From: Allofranklinella schreckenbergeri | GTDB taxonomy: Bacteria; Pseudomonadota; Gammaproteobacteria; Burkholderiales; Burkholderiaceae_C | Assembly: GCF_003703475.1 (NCBI RefSeq) | Contig: NZ_RDQM01000011.1 | Location: forward strand, 1-64,000 | DNA length: 64,000 nt | Direction of reading: 5' to 3' | Part shown: one piece after another, positions 31,834-39,720 of the stretch | Numbering within the stretch: position 1 is the stretch's first letter | Layout: the number at the start of each line of letters is the position of its first letter | Notes under the pieces: model-generated | What the model was told of the DNA's origin: nothing | Database searches by the model: none | Seen by the model: the letters and a program-made list of their open reading frames with translations, nothing else | Translations under genes and position numbers: made by a program

Positions 31834-32643
31834 TCAAGGCGTTGCAGGCACCAGCGCCAGCACGCGCAGCGGGCTGCCGCTGCCTTGGATGATTTTCAGC
31901 GGCGGGCAAATCAGCACGCTTCCGGCCGGCGGGAGCTGATCGAGGTTGCACAGGCATTGCAGGCCATAGCGCCCTGAGCCGTGCATGAAGTAGTGGCAGG
32001 GATAGGGCGGGCGCAGGTGAGCGGCCTGGCCCGCATCCGTGCCAATGGCCTCCGAGCCAAAGCCCAGTACGTCGCGCTCGATCAAGGCCTGCACGGCTTC
32101 GGCGCTGGGGCCGGGGGTGTGCTGGCCGGTGTCGTCGAAATTCTGGTAGGCCACCGGGTCGCGGCGCCGCGACCAGTCGGTGCGCATCAGCACCCAGGCC
32201 CCGGCGGGGATGCGCCCGTGGGCGGCCTCATAACGCTCGATGTCGGCCAGGCTCATCAGGTAGTCCGCATCGTGCGCGGCCTGTTCGTGGCAGTCGATGA
32301 CGCAGGCCGGGGCCACGAAGTGCTGCACGGGGATGGTGTCCACCGAGTTGTTGGGCAGGTCGCGGCCGGAGATCCAGTGAATGGGCGCATCAAAGTGCGT
32401 GCCCGTGTGCTCGCCGCAGGAGAAGTTGTTCCAGTACCAAGCCGGGCCGCGCTCGTCGTAGCGCGAGATTTCTTCCAGGCGAAAGGGCTGGCATTGCCCC
32501 ATTTCGGGCGGCAGCGCGATTTGCGGAAATTCCGGCGTGAGGGTTTGCGTCAAGTCCACCACGCGCACCGTGCATTGGCGCAATGCCTGCGCCAGTTGCC
32601 CCAGCAGTTCGGCCGCGTTCAGGGTGGGAGAGGAAGCATTCAT
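31834..32643 (-). CDS. Cyclase-family metal-dependent hydrolase (isatin hydrolase / formamidase-like), second copy
   Basis: The 269-residue paralogue of the protein at 27090 has metal signature GEHTGTHFDAPIHW (about residues 71-84), VRVVDLTQTLTPEFPQIALP, GPAWYWNNFSCGEHTG, LGFGSEAIGTDAGQ and CHYFMHGSGRYGLQCLCN. It lies 15 bp after the DUF35-SDR gene. If the upstream genes produce isatin, this enzyme would hydrolyse it to isatinate (2-aminophenylglyoxylate). That activity is inferred from context and family membership. Confidence 0.75.
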   Translation of the reverse strand: MNASSPTLNAAELLGQLAQALRQCTVRVVDLTQTLTPEFPQIALPPEMGQCQPFRLEEISRYDERGPAWYWNNFSCGEHTGTHFDAPIHWISGRDLPNNSVDTIPVQHFVAPACVIDCHEQAAHDADYLMSLADIERYEAAHGRIPAGAWVLMRTDWSRRRDPVAYQNFDDTGQHTPGPSAEAVQALIERDVLGFGSEAIGTDAGQAAHLRPPYPCHYFMHGSGRYGLQCLCNLDQLPPAGSVLICPPLKIIQGSGSPLRVLALVPATP

Positions 32644-32658
32644 GGTGGGTGCCTTTCT

Positions 32659-33927
32659 TCAGCCGCCGTTGAGGGCCAGTTCGCGCTCCAGCACTTTGGG
32701 GTCGTCCCGCCAGCGCTCCAGCCAGTCTTGCGCCACGTCGCCGGGGTAAATGTCCTCCAGGCCCTCGCGCAGCGCGCGCACCACGGCCTGGGCCAGCACT
32801 TGCGGCGCGAGTTTGGGCGGCATGAAGTTTTGGTTCCATTCATCGTCCATCGGACCGGGAAAGCAGTTGAGCACGCGAATGCCCCCCGGGCGCAGCTCGG
32901 CGCGCAGGCACTGGGCCAGCGAGTGGGCGGCGGCCTTGCTGGCGCTGAAAGTGCCTTGCGGCGGGAAGTTGCTCAGCGCGTAGATGGACAGGATGTTGAC
33001 CCAGGCGCAGGCATGGGCTTGGCCGTCGGCGGAGCGTGCCATCAGGGCGGGGGCGAATTCCTGCGCCAGGCGCAGCAGGCCGAAGTAGTTGACCTCCATC
33101 TCGGCGTGCGCCACGTCGGTGCCGCGCCGCGCGGCAATGCCAAAGCCCCGGTGCAGCTCGGCGTTGTTGATGAGGATGTCCACCTTGCCGCCAATGGCAC
33201 CGGCCAGGGTGCGTACCGAGCGGCCATCGGTCACGTCCAGCGCCACCAGGCTGACTTGCGGCAAGGCGGCGATGGCCTGCAAGCCCGCTTGCGGCTTCCA
33301 GGGCTCGGCATGGCCGACCCAGACCATTTCCGCGCCGGCCTTGACCAGCGCAGTCACCAGCGCCTGGCCGACGGCGCTTTTGCCGTCGGTGACCAGCACT
33401 TTGCGCCCCTGCGGGTCGCAACCCATCTCGCGCAGCATGTTGTCGCTTGCCATGTCCGGCTCTCCTTGCTCAGGGAATGCAATCAATACCGCCTGCCCGC
33501 TGCGGTCCAGCCGCGCGCCCACACGCACGCGGCATGGCGCCTGGCCAACGGCGGCGTGCACGTGCGCCATGACGCTGGGGCCGGCATCGAGCTGCACCAT
33601 GCCCACCCGCCAGGGCAGGCGCTCGCGGAAAAACAGGTCGTTGCTGTGGTGCAGCGTGGTCGTGGCCAGCAATTGCCCCAGCCCGCTTTGCTCGCGCCAG
33701 GCCAGCCGGGGCGAGAGGCAGTGCTGGCAGGCTTCGCGGGGCGGGTATTGCACGGCGGCGCAGTCGGCGCAGCTTTGCAGGGCAAAGCTGCCCTGGGCCG
33801 CAGCGGCGGTCAGCCCCAGCGCCACGCGCCCGCGGCTTGCGGGCGGCAGGTTCAGCCGGGGCGTGCGCAACAGGGGGTTTTTGCGCTTGGGGGTCGCTGG
33901 CGTTGGGGGCATTGCAGGCATGCTCAT
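32659..33927 (-). CDS. DUF35 zinc-ribbon/OB-fold protein fused to a degenerate SDR domain
   Basis: This is a 422-residue two-part protein. Residues about 35-160 form a DUF35 module: zinc ribbon cysteines C53, C56, C67 and C70, then an OB-fold (LGQLLATTTLHHSNDLFF, WRVGMVQLDAGPSVMAHV). Residues about 173-410 form an SDR domain, but the cofactor loop reads TDGKSAVG (180-187) instead of TGxxxGIG and the catalytic Tyr is Phe (TFSASK, 326-331); Ser314 and Lys331 remain. DUF35 proteins serve as partners of thiolase-fold enzymes. Its ATG overlaps the thiolase-fold gene's stop (ATGA, 33924-33927), so they probably form a complex. Confidence 0.85.
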   Translation of the reverse strand: MSMPAMPPTPATPKRKNPLLRTPRLNLPPASRGRVALGLTAAAAQGSFALQSCADCAAVQYPPREACQHCLSPRLAWREQSGLGQLLATTTLHHSNDLFFRERLPWRVGMVQLDAGPSVMAHVHAAVGQAPCRVRVGARLDRSGQAVLIAFPEQGEPDMASDNMLREMGCDPQGRKVLVTDGKSAVGQALVTALVKAGAEMVWVGHAEPWKPQAGLQAIAALPQVSLVALDVTDGRSVRTLAGAIGGKVDILINNAELHRGFGIAARRGTDVAHAEMEVNYFGLLRLAQEFAPALMARSADGQAHACAWVNILSIYALSNFPPQGTFSASKAAAHSLAQCLRAELRPGGIRVLNCFPGPMDDEWNQNFMPPKLAPQVLAQAVVRALREGLEDIYPGDVAQDWLERWRDDPKVLERELALNGG

Positions 33928-35105
33928 TGGGCGCTCCCCAGCAAAACGGCGCCGGTGCACAGGCAGCGGTCGTAGGTGACCATGCCAAAACCGGCCACCA
34001 GCCCCAGCCTGGCATCTTTGACGCTGCGCCCTGCGGCGCCCCCCGTCAGTTGGCGGATGGCCTCGGTCATGCCCAGAAAGCCCCCCGCCGCGCCAGCCTG
34101 CCCTGCCGAGAGCTGGCCGCCGCTGGTGTTGTTGGGGAAGCTGCCATCACAGGTCAGGGTGTGCGACTGCACGAAGGCCGGACCTTCGCCTTTTTCGCAA
34201 AAGCCCAGATCCTCAAAATGCATCATGACGATGACGGGGTAGTCGTCGTAGGTCTGGATGAAGTCCACGTCCTGCGGCCGCGCTGCGGCCTGGGCATACA
34301 GCTCCTCGCGATCCATGCGCCAGCCGCCGCGCTCCATGATGGGGTCAGCCCCGTAGGCGTTGTGGCGCTCGATGGCGCCGCGGATTTCGCAATAGGCCAG
34401 ACCCAGGTCGCGGGCGCGCTCGGCCCGCATCACCAAAAAGGCTTCGCCGCCCGCGCAGGGCATGACGCAATCGAACAGGTGCAGCGGCTCGGAGACCACG
34501 CGCGCCTGCATGTACTCCTCCAGACTCAAGGGTTTTTTGAACATGGCGTGCGGATTGCCCAGGGCGTTATGGCGCTGGGCCACGCAGATGCGCCCGAAGT
34601 CCTCGCGGCGCGCGCCGAAGCGCTGCATGTAATGCGCCGTGATCATGGCAAAGATGGAGTTGGGCCCGCCCGCACCGTAGGGATAAACGGCGTCGCGCGA
34701 GAAGCCGCTGAAGCTGCCCAGCGTCTGGCGAAACGAATCGACGTGGTTGGTATCGGCGGCCACACAGGCGACCACCTGCGCATCGCCGGCCTGCACGGCC
34801 CGGGCGGCGCGGCGCAGGCACATCACGCCCGAGGCTCCGCCGGTGGGCACGTGGTCCAGCCAGCGCGGCGACAGGCCCATGTACTGCGTCATGCCCACGG
34901 CCGTATCGGGCGCGAGCGAGAAGCTGCTCATGCACAGGCCGTCGATGTCCTCCTTAGCGATGCCACTGTCCTGAATCAGCAGCCGCAGCGCCTGCGCGGC
35001 GAACCAGGCCGCGCCCTGGGTGGCGTAGCGCTGGTAGGGCACCGTCACCGGCACGGCCACGGCCACGCCTTCGTAGGACATGCGGGGGCGTTGGATGTAG
35101 GCCAT
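33924..35105 (-). CDS. Thiolase-fold protein (SCP-x/Ltp2 type), probable CoA-ester aldolase
   Basis: The 393-residue protein has the thiolase fold of the SCP-x group but not the thiolase catalytic residues. The nucleophile loop reads GGASG (89-93) without Cys, the HDxF position reads TYDDY (285-289), and the GHPxGA position reads AGQAGAAGG. Such losses, with a DUF35 partner, are the mark of Ltp2-type retro-aldolases that cut tertiary beta-hydroxyacyl-CoA. The likely substrate here is 3-hydroxy-2-oxindole-3-acetyl-CoA, giving isatin and acetyl-CoA; this is inferred. It starts 3 bp after the CoA-ligase stop. Confidence 0.8.
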   Translation of the reverse strand: MAYIQRPRMSYEGVAVAVPVTVPYQRYATQGAAWFAAQALRLLIQDSGIAKEDIDGLCMSSFSLAPDTAVGMTQYMGLSPRWLDHVPTGGASGVMCLRRAARAVQAGDAQVVACVAADTNHVDSFRQTLGSFSGFSRDAVYPYGAGGPNSIFAMITAHYMQRFGARREDFGRICVAQRHNALGNPHAMFKKPLSLEEYMQARVVSEPLHLFDCVMPCAGGEAFLVMRAERARDLGLAYCEIRGAIERHNAYGADPIMERGGWRMDREELYAQAAARPQDVDFIQTYDDYPVIVMMHFEDLGFCEKGEGPAFVQSHTLTCDGSFPNNTSGGQLSAGQAGAAGGFLGMTEAIRQLTGGAAGRSVKDARLGLVAGFGMVTYDRCLCTGAVLLGSAQ

Positions 35106-35108
35106 GGG

Positions 35109-36773
35109 TCAGTCCTGCCGTTTCTTCAGGCTGCGCGTGTCGATGCAGTGCGCCTGGCCGAGCAATTGCTGCGCCAGCGCGCGCAATTGGCCGCGCTGGA
35201 TTTTTTGCGATGGCGTCAGCGGCAGGGCCTCGACGAAGGCCACGTAGCCCGGCGCTTTGTAGTAGGCCAGTTGCGCCAGCGCGTGGGCCACGATGCTGTG
35301 CGCCAGCGCCTGGCGGGCCTGCGCATCGGCTGGCGCTGGCGCGTGCAGCACGATGCAGGCCAGCACTTCGTCGCCGCGCACGGCATCGGGCGCAGCGGCC
35401 ACGGCCGAGGTTTTGACGGCGGGGTGCTGGTTGAGCACGCTCTCGACCTCGACGGCGGAGATGTTCTCCCCGCTGCGGCGGATCACGTTCTTTTTGCGAT
35501 CGACGAAATGCAGCTGGCCCTGTGCATCGCGGCGCACCATGTCGCCGGTGTGGAACCAGCCGCCCTCCCACGCCTCCTCAGTGGCTTTTTCATCCTTGAG
35601 GTAGCCACGGAAGAAGTAGCGCCGCGGGTCATCGCCTGCCGAGCGCACCCACAGTTCGCCCGGCGTGTCGTCGGGCACGTCGGCCCCGTCCTCGCCCACC
35701 AGGCGCACTTGCACGAACAATTCGGGGCGGCCAAAGCAATGGGTGCCCACTTGCCGCGGCTCGTGGTTGGCCATGATGCAGGCGGCAGCGCCTGTCTCTG
35801 TCATGGCCCAGGCCTCCACCAGCGGAAAGCCAAAGCGCGCCTCGAACACCGCGTGGTTTCTATTGTCCACCCCCGCGCCAAAGCCCCAGCGGATCTGGTG
35901 CTGGCGATCGCCCTCTTCTTCTGGCGCGGCCAACAGCATGGCGGGCATGACGCCCAGGTAGTGCACAATGGTTGCGCCGCTTTCGCGCGCGCTTTGCAAC
36001 CAGGTCTTGGGGTGAAAGCGATCGAGCTGCACCAGGCAACCGCCCACCGTCAGCACCACCATGGCCGAGCAGGCCATGGCGTTCATGTGCGTGAGCGGCA
36101 GCGGGGTCATCACCCGCTCCTGATCGGGGCGCACGGGGCTGATGCCGCCCAAGTCCGCATACCAGCGGCCCGCGCGCAGGAAGTAGGCGTTATCGAGCAT
36201 GCAGCCTTTGGGGCGGCCCGTGGTGCCGGAGGTGTAGAGCAGCGCGCATTCGGTTTGCGCATCCACGGTCCGACCTGCATGGGGGGCGGGCGTGGGAGCG
36301 GGGGGCACTGCTGCATCGAGGGGCGCTGGCGAATCGGCCTGCCACTCCAGCAAAGCCAGGCGGTGGCCGATGGCCTGGGCCGCGGCCTGCAAATCTGCGT
36401 GGCGCTGCGGCAAGGTAACGGCCAGGCAGATTTCGCTATGGCCGATCAGGTATTGCAGCTCGGCGGCGCGCATTTCGATGTTGATGGGCACCACGCTCAC
36501 ACCCAGGGCATTGAGCGCAAACCAATGGTAGAAAAAATCGGGGCGGTTCTCCAGCAGCAGGCCCACGCGGTGGCCGTGCCCGTAGCCTGCGGCTGCGTAG
36601 GCTTGGCGCAGTGTTTGCACGGCCGCTGCCGCTTGCTGCCAGGAGATCGCCCCCGCCGCGATGCCATAGACCTGCGCCGTCACCGTTTCCGTGTAAAGAA
36701 AATCGGCCCCGGGCGTGCGCGCCGCGCTGGCGGCAAAAGCGTCAAAAACGCTCTGTGGGTGCAAATTGGGCAA
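35109..36773 (-). CDS. AMP-forming acyl/aryl-CoA ligase
   Basis: The 554-residue adenylate-forming ligase has LYTSGTTGRPKGCMLDNAYF (A3), AWAMTETGAAACIM (A5), HTGDMVRRDAQGQLHFVDRKKNVI (A7/A8), RRSGENISAVEVE and the end Lys motif LTPSQKIQRGQLR. The start is set at a TTG (36773) because GGGGGAG lies 6 bases before it and family similarity begins there (PNLHPQSVFDAFAAS); the frame remains open into the repeat upstream. It is followed after 3 bp by the thiolase-fold gene, so it probably makes that enzyme's CoA substrate. Confidence 0.82.
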   Translation of the reverse strand: MPNLHPQSVFDAFAASAARTPGADFLYTETVTAQVYGIAAGAISWQQAAAAVQTLRQAYAAAGYGHGHRVGLLLENRPDFFYHWFALNALGVSVVPINIEMRAAELQYLIGHSEICLAVTLPQRHADLQAAAQAIGHRLALLEWQADSPAPLDAAVPPAPTPAPHAGRTVDAQTECALLYTSGTTGRPKGCMLDNAYFLRAGRWYADLGGISPVRPDQERVMTPLPLTHMNAMACSAMVVLTVGGCLVQLDRFHPKTWLQSARESGATIVHYLGVMPAMLLAAPEEEGDRQHQIRWGFGAGVDNRNHAVFEARFGFPLVEAWAMTETGAAACIMANHEPRQVGTHCFGRPELFVQVRLVGEDGADVPDDTPGELWVRSAGDDPRRYFFRGYLKDEKATEEAWEGGWFHTGDMVRRDAQGQLHFVDRKKNVIRRSGENISAVEVESVLNQHPAVKTSAVAAAPDAVRGDEVLACIVLHAPAPADAQARQALAHSIVAHALAQLAYYKAPGYVAFVEALPLTPSQKIQRGQLRALAQQLLGQAHCIDTRSLKKRQD

Positions 36774-36812
36774 GGTGGTCTCCCCCGTCAACACGGCTTG
36801 CGCGGACAAAAT

Positions 36813-36881
36813 TACCAATCAAAAGAAACAAAATATTTCCTTTTAGGCATGTCATGGATAAAAAAAATTTCACTTTGATCT
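36813..36881 (+). repeat. Intergenic hairpin repeat, copy 7
   Basis: The left arm is CCAATCAAAAGAAACAAAAT, the core CCTTTTAGGCATGTCAT (36839-36855, diverged), and the right arm AAATTTCACTTTGATC. It lies 20 bp after the stop of the dioxygenase beta gene and 40 bp before the ligase start, so inside the operon. Confidence 0.8.
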
Positions 36882-36900
36882 GCCATTTCTGGCGTGCGCC

Positions 36901-37380
36901 TTAAATAAACAACTGGATGCTGCCCAGCGGCGCATCGCAGTTGAGCAAGTCCACCCGCTTCAGGCGCATGCGTAGCGCACCATCGACCTGCACCAGATGA
37001 AAGCTGCTCCAGCCCGCATACAGGGTTTGCGCCTCATCGCGCTGTTCCACGTAATGCCAGGCGCAGCGCACCACGTACTGGCCGCCAGCCTCGTCGCGCG
37101 AAATCACGCGGGGGTGCTGCAACAGGTGGTGGCAGCGGCTTTTGGGCTGTTGCGAGAAGGTGCGCTGACCGTTGAGGCGCTCGATGCGCACTTGCAGCAG
37201 CAGGCGGTCTTCGTACATCAGCGATGCGTGCAGGCGCGCATCCTCTTGTCCGGGCGCCAGCGGCATCCAGTAGTGGCCGTCCTCGGTGAACAGTGCCAAC
37301 CATTCATCAAAACGCTGCTCGTCCAGCAGCTGCGCCTCGGCATAGACGAACTCGATCAGGTCTTCGTTGCTGGGGTACAT
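36901..37380 (-). CDS. Aromatic-ring-hydroxylating dioxygenase, beta subunit
   Basis: The 159-residue small subunit of a Rieske non-haem iron oxygenase contains LIEFVYAEAQLLDEQRFDEWLALFTEDGHYWMP near the N-terminus and RVERLNG-type (here RIERLNGQRTFSQQPKSR) family motifs, ending YAGWSSFHLVQVDGALRMRLKR. It has a structural role in the alpha-beta hexamer. It starts 1 bp beyond the alpha stop. In auxin-degrading relatives this pair corresponds to the indole-acetate-attacking dioxygenase; the assignment here is inferred. Confidence 0.92.
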   Translation of the reverse strand: MYPSNEDLIEFVYAEAQLLDEQRFDEWLALFTEDGHYWMPLAPGQEDARLHASLMYEDRLLLQVRIERLNGQRTFSQQPKSRCHHLLQHPRVISRDEAGGQYVVRCAWHYVEQRDEAQTLYAGWSSFHLVQVDGALRMRLKRVDLLNCDAPLGSIQLFI

Positions 37381-37381
37381 G

Positions 37382-38698
37382 TCACTGCTCCATGGATGCG
37401 GTCATGAAACGGGCCCAGGCGCGGTATTGGCCGCGCATTTGCCATTCGTTGGTACCGTTGGTCACGGCGCTGTCCTGCTGCAATTCGGCCGGGTCGAACA
37501 GGCGCGCCACGTTGACCCATTCGCGCCCGCGCGAGTGCAGGGCCTGCTGGGCCCGCTCATACATTTCCAGATCGTCGTGGCCGACCACGGAGGTCGGTGC
37601 ATTGATCAGGCGGTTGTACATCAGCGTGCGCTCCAGCAGCAGATCAGGCGCACCCATGAGGCGGAACGTCCAGGATTCGACCAGCGTCTTGTTGGCGGCA
37701 ATGGGTTTGAACAGGCGCAGGGTCTGGATTGGCCCCTTGACCATGATGTTAGGGAAGTACACGGTGTTGTGCCGCACGTCGCCCAGAATCTGCCGGGCGC
37801 GCTCCTCGCCGTAGGCGGCCACCATTTGCTCGTGATAGCCGGGCACGGGCGAGTAGTCGGCGTGGATGGAGTCGGCCACGCCCGTGTGGCCGTGACCATT
37901 GCGCCAGACGCGAATGCCCATGTTCTCGAAAAACTCGTATGGGCTGACAAACGGAGCGAACAGCTCCACCGCCATCGGCTTGGGCGTGCCCGGCGGGGCG
38001 TTTTCCCACACCTTGACGGCCGTGCCCGCGGAGGACTCGTGCGCCACCATGGGGTGGCAGGTGTCGGTCTGGTTGTCCACCAGCATCTTCCAGTTGCAAT
38101 CGTGCATGTAGCGGATCACGCCGCCTGCGACCTCCAGCTTTCCTTCGGGCGAGCGATCGACCATGTTGTCCAGCGTGCTGAGCGATTCGCCGAAAAACTC
38201 CTCAAAGCCGATGCCCTCGGGGTTGAGGCGGGCGAAGACGAAGTCGCGATACACCTCTACCGCGCCCACGCTGGCCATGCCGCCCTTGGCCTCGCAGTTT
38301 TCGAAACCCGTGTTGTCGTAGCCTTTTTTCAGCGGGATGGACAGCAGGCTGCCATCGGTTTTGAACGTCCAGGCGTGGTAGGGGCAACGGAAGAACTTGC
38401 CGGTACTGCCATAAGTTTCCCCGGTGATGCGCACCCCCTTGTGCGGGCAGCGGTTGTGCAGCACCCGGATGCTTTGGTCGCTGTGGCGCACCATGACTAC
38501 GGGCTGATCACCAATGGTGGTGGCGTAGAAATCGCCCGGCTTGGGCACCTGGCTGGCATGGCCGACGTAGATCCAGACATTGGCAAAAAGGTGCTTCATC
38601 TCCAGCTCGAAAAGCTCCTGGTCGATGAACAAATCGCGGTGCACTTCCAGGTCGCGCACCAGGGCTTGAATGGCTTTGGGCTGCGCATAGCGGCTCAT
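37382..38698 (-). CDS. Aromatic-ring-hydroxylating dioxygenase, alpha (Rieske) subunit
   Basis: The 438-residue catalytic subunit has Rieske [2Fe-2S] ligands C84, H86, C105 and H108 (CPHKG and CPYHAW), and the mononuclear iron site with the bridging Asp in DNQTDTCHPMVAH (D212, H215, H220). AGGAGA precedes the ATG at 38698. It receives electrons from the reductase gene directly upstream. With IorAB and the ligase/aldolase genes nearby, the substrate is probably an indole such as indole-3-acetate, but a benzoate-type ring cannot be excluded by sequence. Confidence 0.93.
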   Translation of the reverse strand: MSRYAQPKAIQALVRDLEVHRDLFIDQELFELEMKHLFANVWIYVGHASQVPKPGDFYATTIGDQPVVMVRHSDQSIRVLHNRCPHKGVRITGETYGSTGKFFRCPYHAWTFKTDGSLLSIPLKKGYDNTGFENCEAKGGMASVGAVEVYRDFVFARLNPEGIGFEEFFGESLSTLDNMVDRSPEGKLEVAGGVIRYMHDCNWKMLVDNQTDTCHPMVAHESSAGTAVKVWENAPPGTPKPMAVELFAPFVSPYEFFENMGIRVWRNGHGHTGVADSIHADYSPVPGYHEQMVAAYGEERARQILGDVRHNTVYFPNIMVKGPIQTLRLFKPIAANKTLVESWTFRLMGAPDLLLERTLMYNRLINAPTSVVGHDDLEMYERAQQALHSRGREWVNVARLFDPAELQQDSAVTNGTNEWQMRGQYRAWARFMTASMEQ

Positions 38699-38730
38699 GG
38701 CTGTCTCCTTCGGTAGTGTGAACAGAGGCC

Positions 38731-39720
38731 CTACATGTCCAGCACCAGCCGGGGGCTTTTGGCGCGGGAGATGCAAATCTGGATGACCTTGTTCGAGTCC
38801 TTCTCGCTTGGCGAGAGCACGTAATCACGGTGATCGACCTCGCCTTCGAGTACGTCCACCGCACACACGCCGCATTCGCCGCGCTGGCAATCGAACATGG
38901 GGTCATGGCCGTTGGCCAGCAGGCAATCCAGAATGGTCTGGCCCGCCTCCACGGTCAGGGTCTGGCCGCTTTGGGCCAGAACGATTTCAAACGCGCCGTC
39001 ACCCGCTTCGCCCGCAGGCGCGGCAAACAGTTCGAAGTGCACGCGCTCGCGCGCCATGCCCTGGGCCTGGGCGGCGGCCAGCACGGCATCAAGCATCACT
39101 TGCGGACCGCAGACGTAGAGGTGCTCATCGGCCGTGCACGCGGCCACCAGCGCCCGCGCATCCAGCGCCGCGCCGCGCTCGTCGTCGGCATGCACCTCCA
39201 GCGCATCGCCCAGTAGGGCTTGCAGCTCGTCCAGAAACGCCATTTGGCTTCGCTGGCGGCCCGCATAGACCATGCGCACGGGCTGGCCAGTCGCCCGTCG
39301 CGCGGCAGCCATGCTGGCCAGCGGGGTAACGCCGATGCCGCCTGCCGCCAGCACCGCGCCAGGCGCGCCGTCGTGCATCGGAAAGTCGTTGCGCGGCGGC
39401 AGCACCCGCACCACGCTGCCCTCCTGCAAGCCCTCGTGCATGAAGCGCGAGCCGCCCCGGCCCGCCTCCTCCAGCCGCACGGCAATGGTGTAGCTGGCGG
39501 GCGTCTTGCGGGCCTGCTCATGCCCGGTGAGTTCAATGAGCGAGTAGTGACGCCAGTCCTCACGCCCATCGGCCAGGCTCACGCGCACCTGGATGTGGGC
39601 GCCGGGCGTGTAGCCGGGCAGGGCCGCGCCGTCTTGTGCTTGCAGGCAGAGCAGGCGAATCAGCGGGCTGAGCTGGCGCGTGTGCGCGACCCGCAACGTG
39701 AGTGGGGTGACATCAGGCAT
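38731..39720 (-). CDS. Dioxygenase reductase (PDR/VanB type, FMN + [2Fe-2S])
   Basis: The 329-residue electron-transfer protein has a flavin site in WRHYSLIE, NAD-binding in GGIGVTPLASMAAA and YVCGPQVMLDAVLAA, and a C-terminal plant-type ferredoxin with DCQRGECGVCAVDVLEGEVD and a final ICISRA cysteine. It moves electrons from NAD(P)H to the Rieske dioxygenase. The ATG at 39720 overlaps the end of the iorB-like gene by 8 bp, which indicates coupling. The alpha gene begins 32 bp downstream. Confidence 0.92.
   Translation of the reverse strand: MPDVTPLTLRVAHTRQLSPLIRLLCLQAQDGAALPGYTPGAHIQVRVSLADGREDWRHYSLIELTGHEQARKTPASYTIAVRLEEAGRGGSRFMHEGLQEGSVVRVLPPRNDFPMHDGAPGAVLAAGGIGVTPLASMAAARRATGQPVRMVYAGRQRSQMAFLDELQALLGDALEVHADDERGAALDARALVAACTADEHLYVCGPQVMLDAVLAAAQAQGMARERVHFELFAAPAGEAGDGAFEIVLAQSGQTLTVEAGQTILDCLLANGHDPMFDCQRGECGVCAVDVLEGEVDHRDYVLSPSEKDSNKVIQICISRAKSPRLVLDM

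Noticed and set aside
27090-32643. Cyclase-family genes as kynurenine formamidase of a tryptophan-to-anthranilate kynurenine pathway
   Set aside because: No tryptophan 2,3-dioxygenase or kynureninase gene is in the window, and the neighbours fit an isatin-type substrate better. Not excluded.
33924-35105. Acetyl-CoA acetyltransferase
   Set aside because: The nucleophile Cys and both His motifs are missing, so thiolase chemistry is unlikely.
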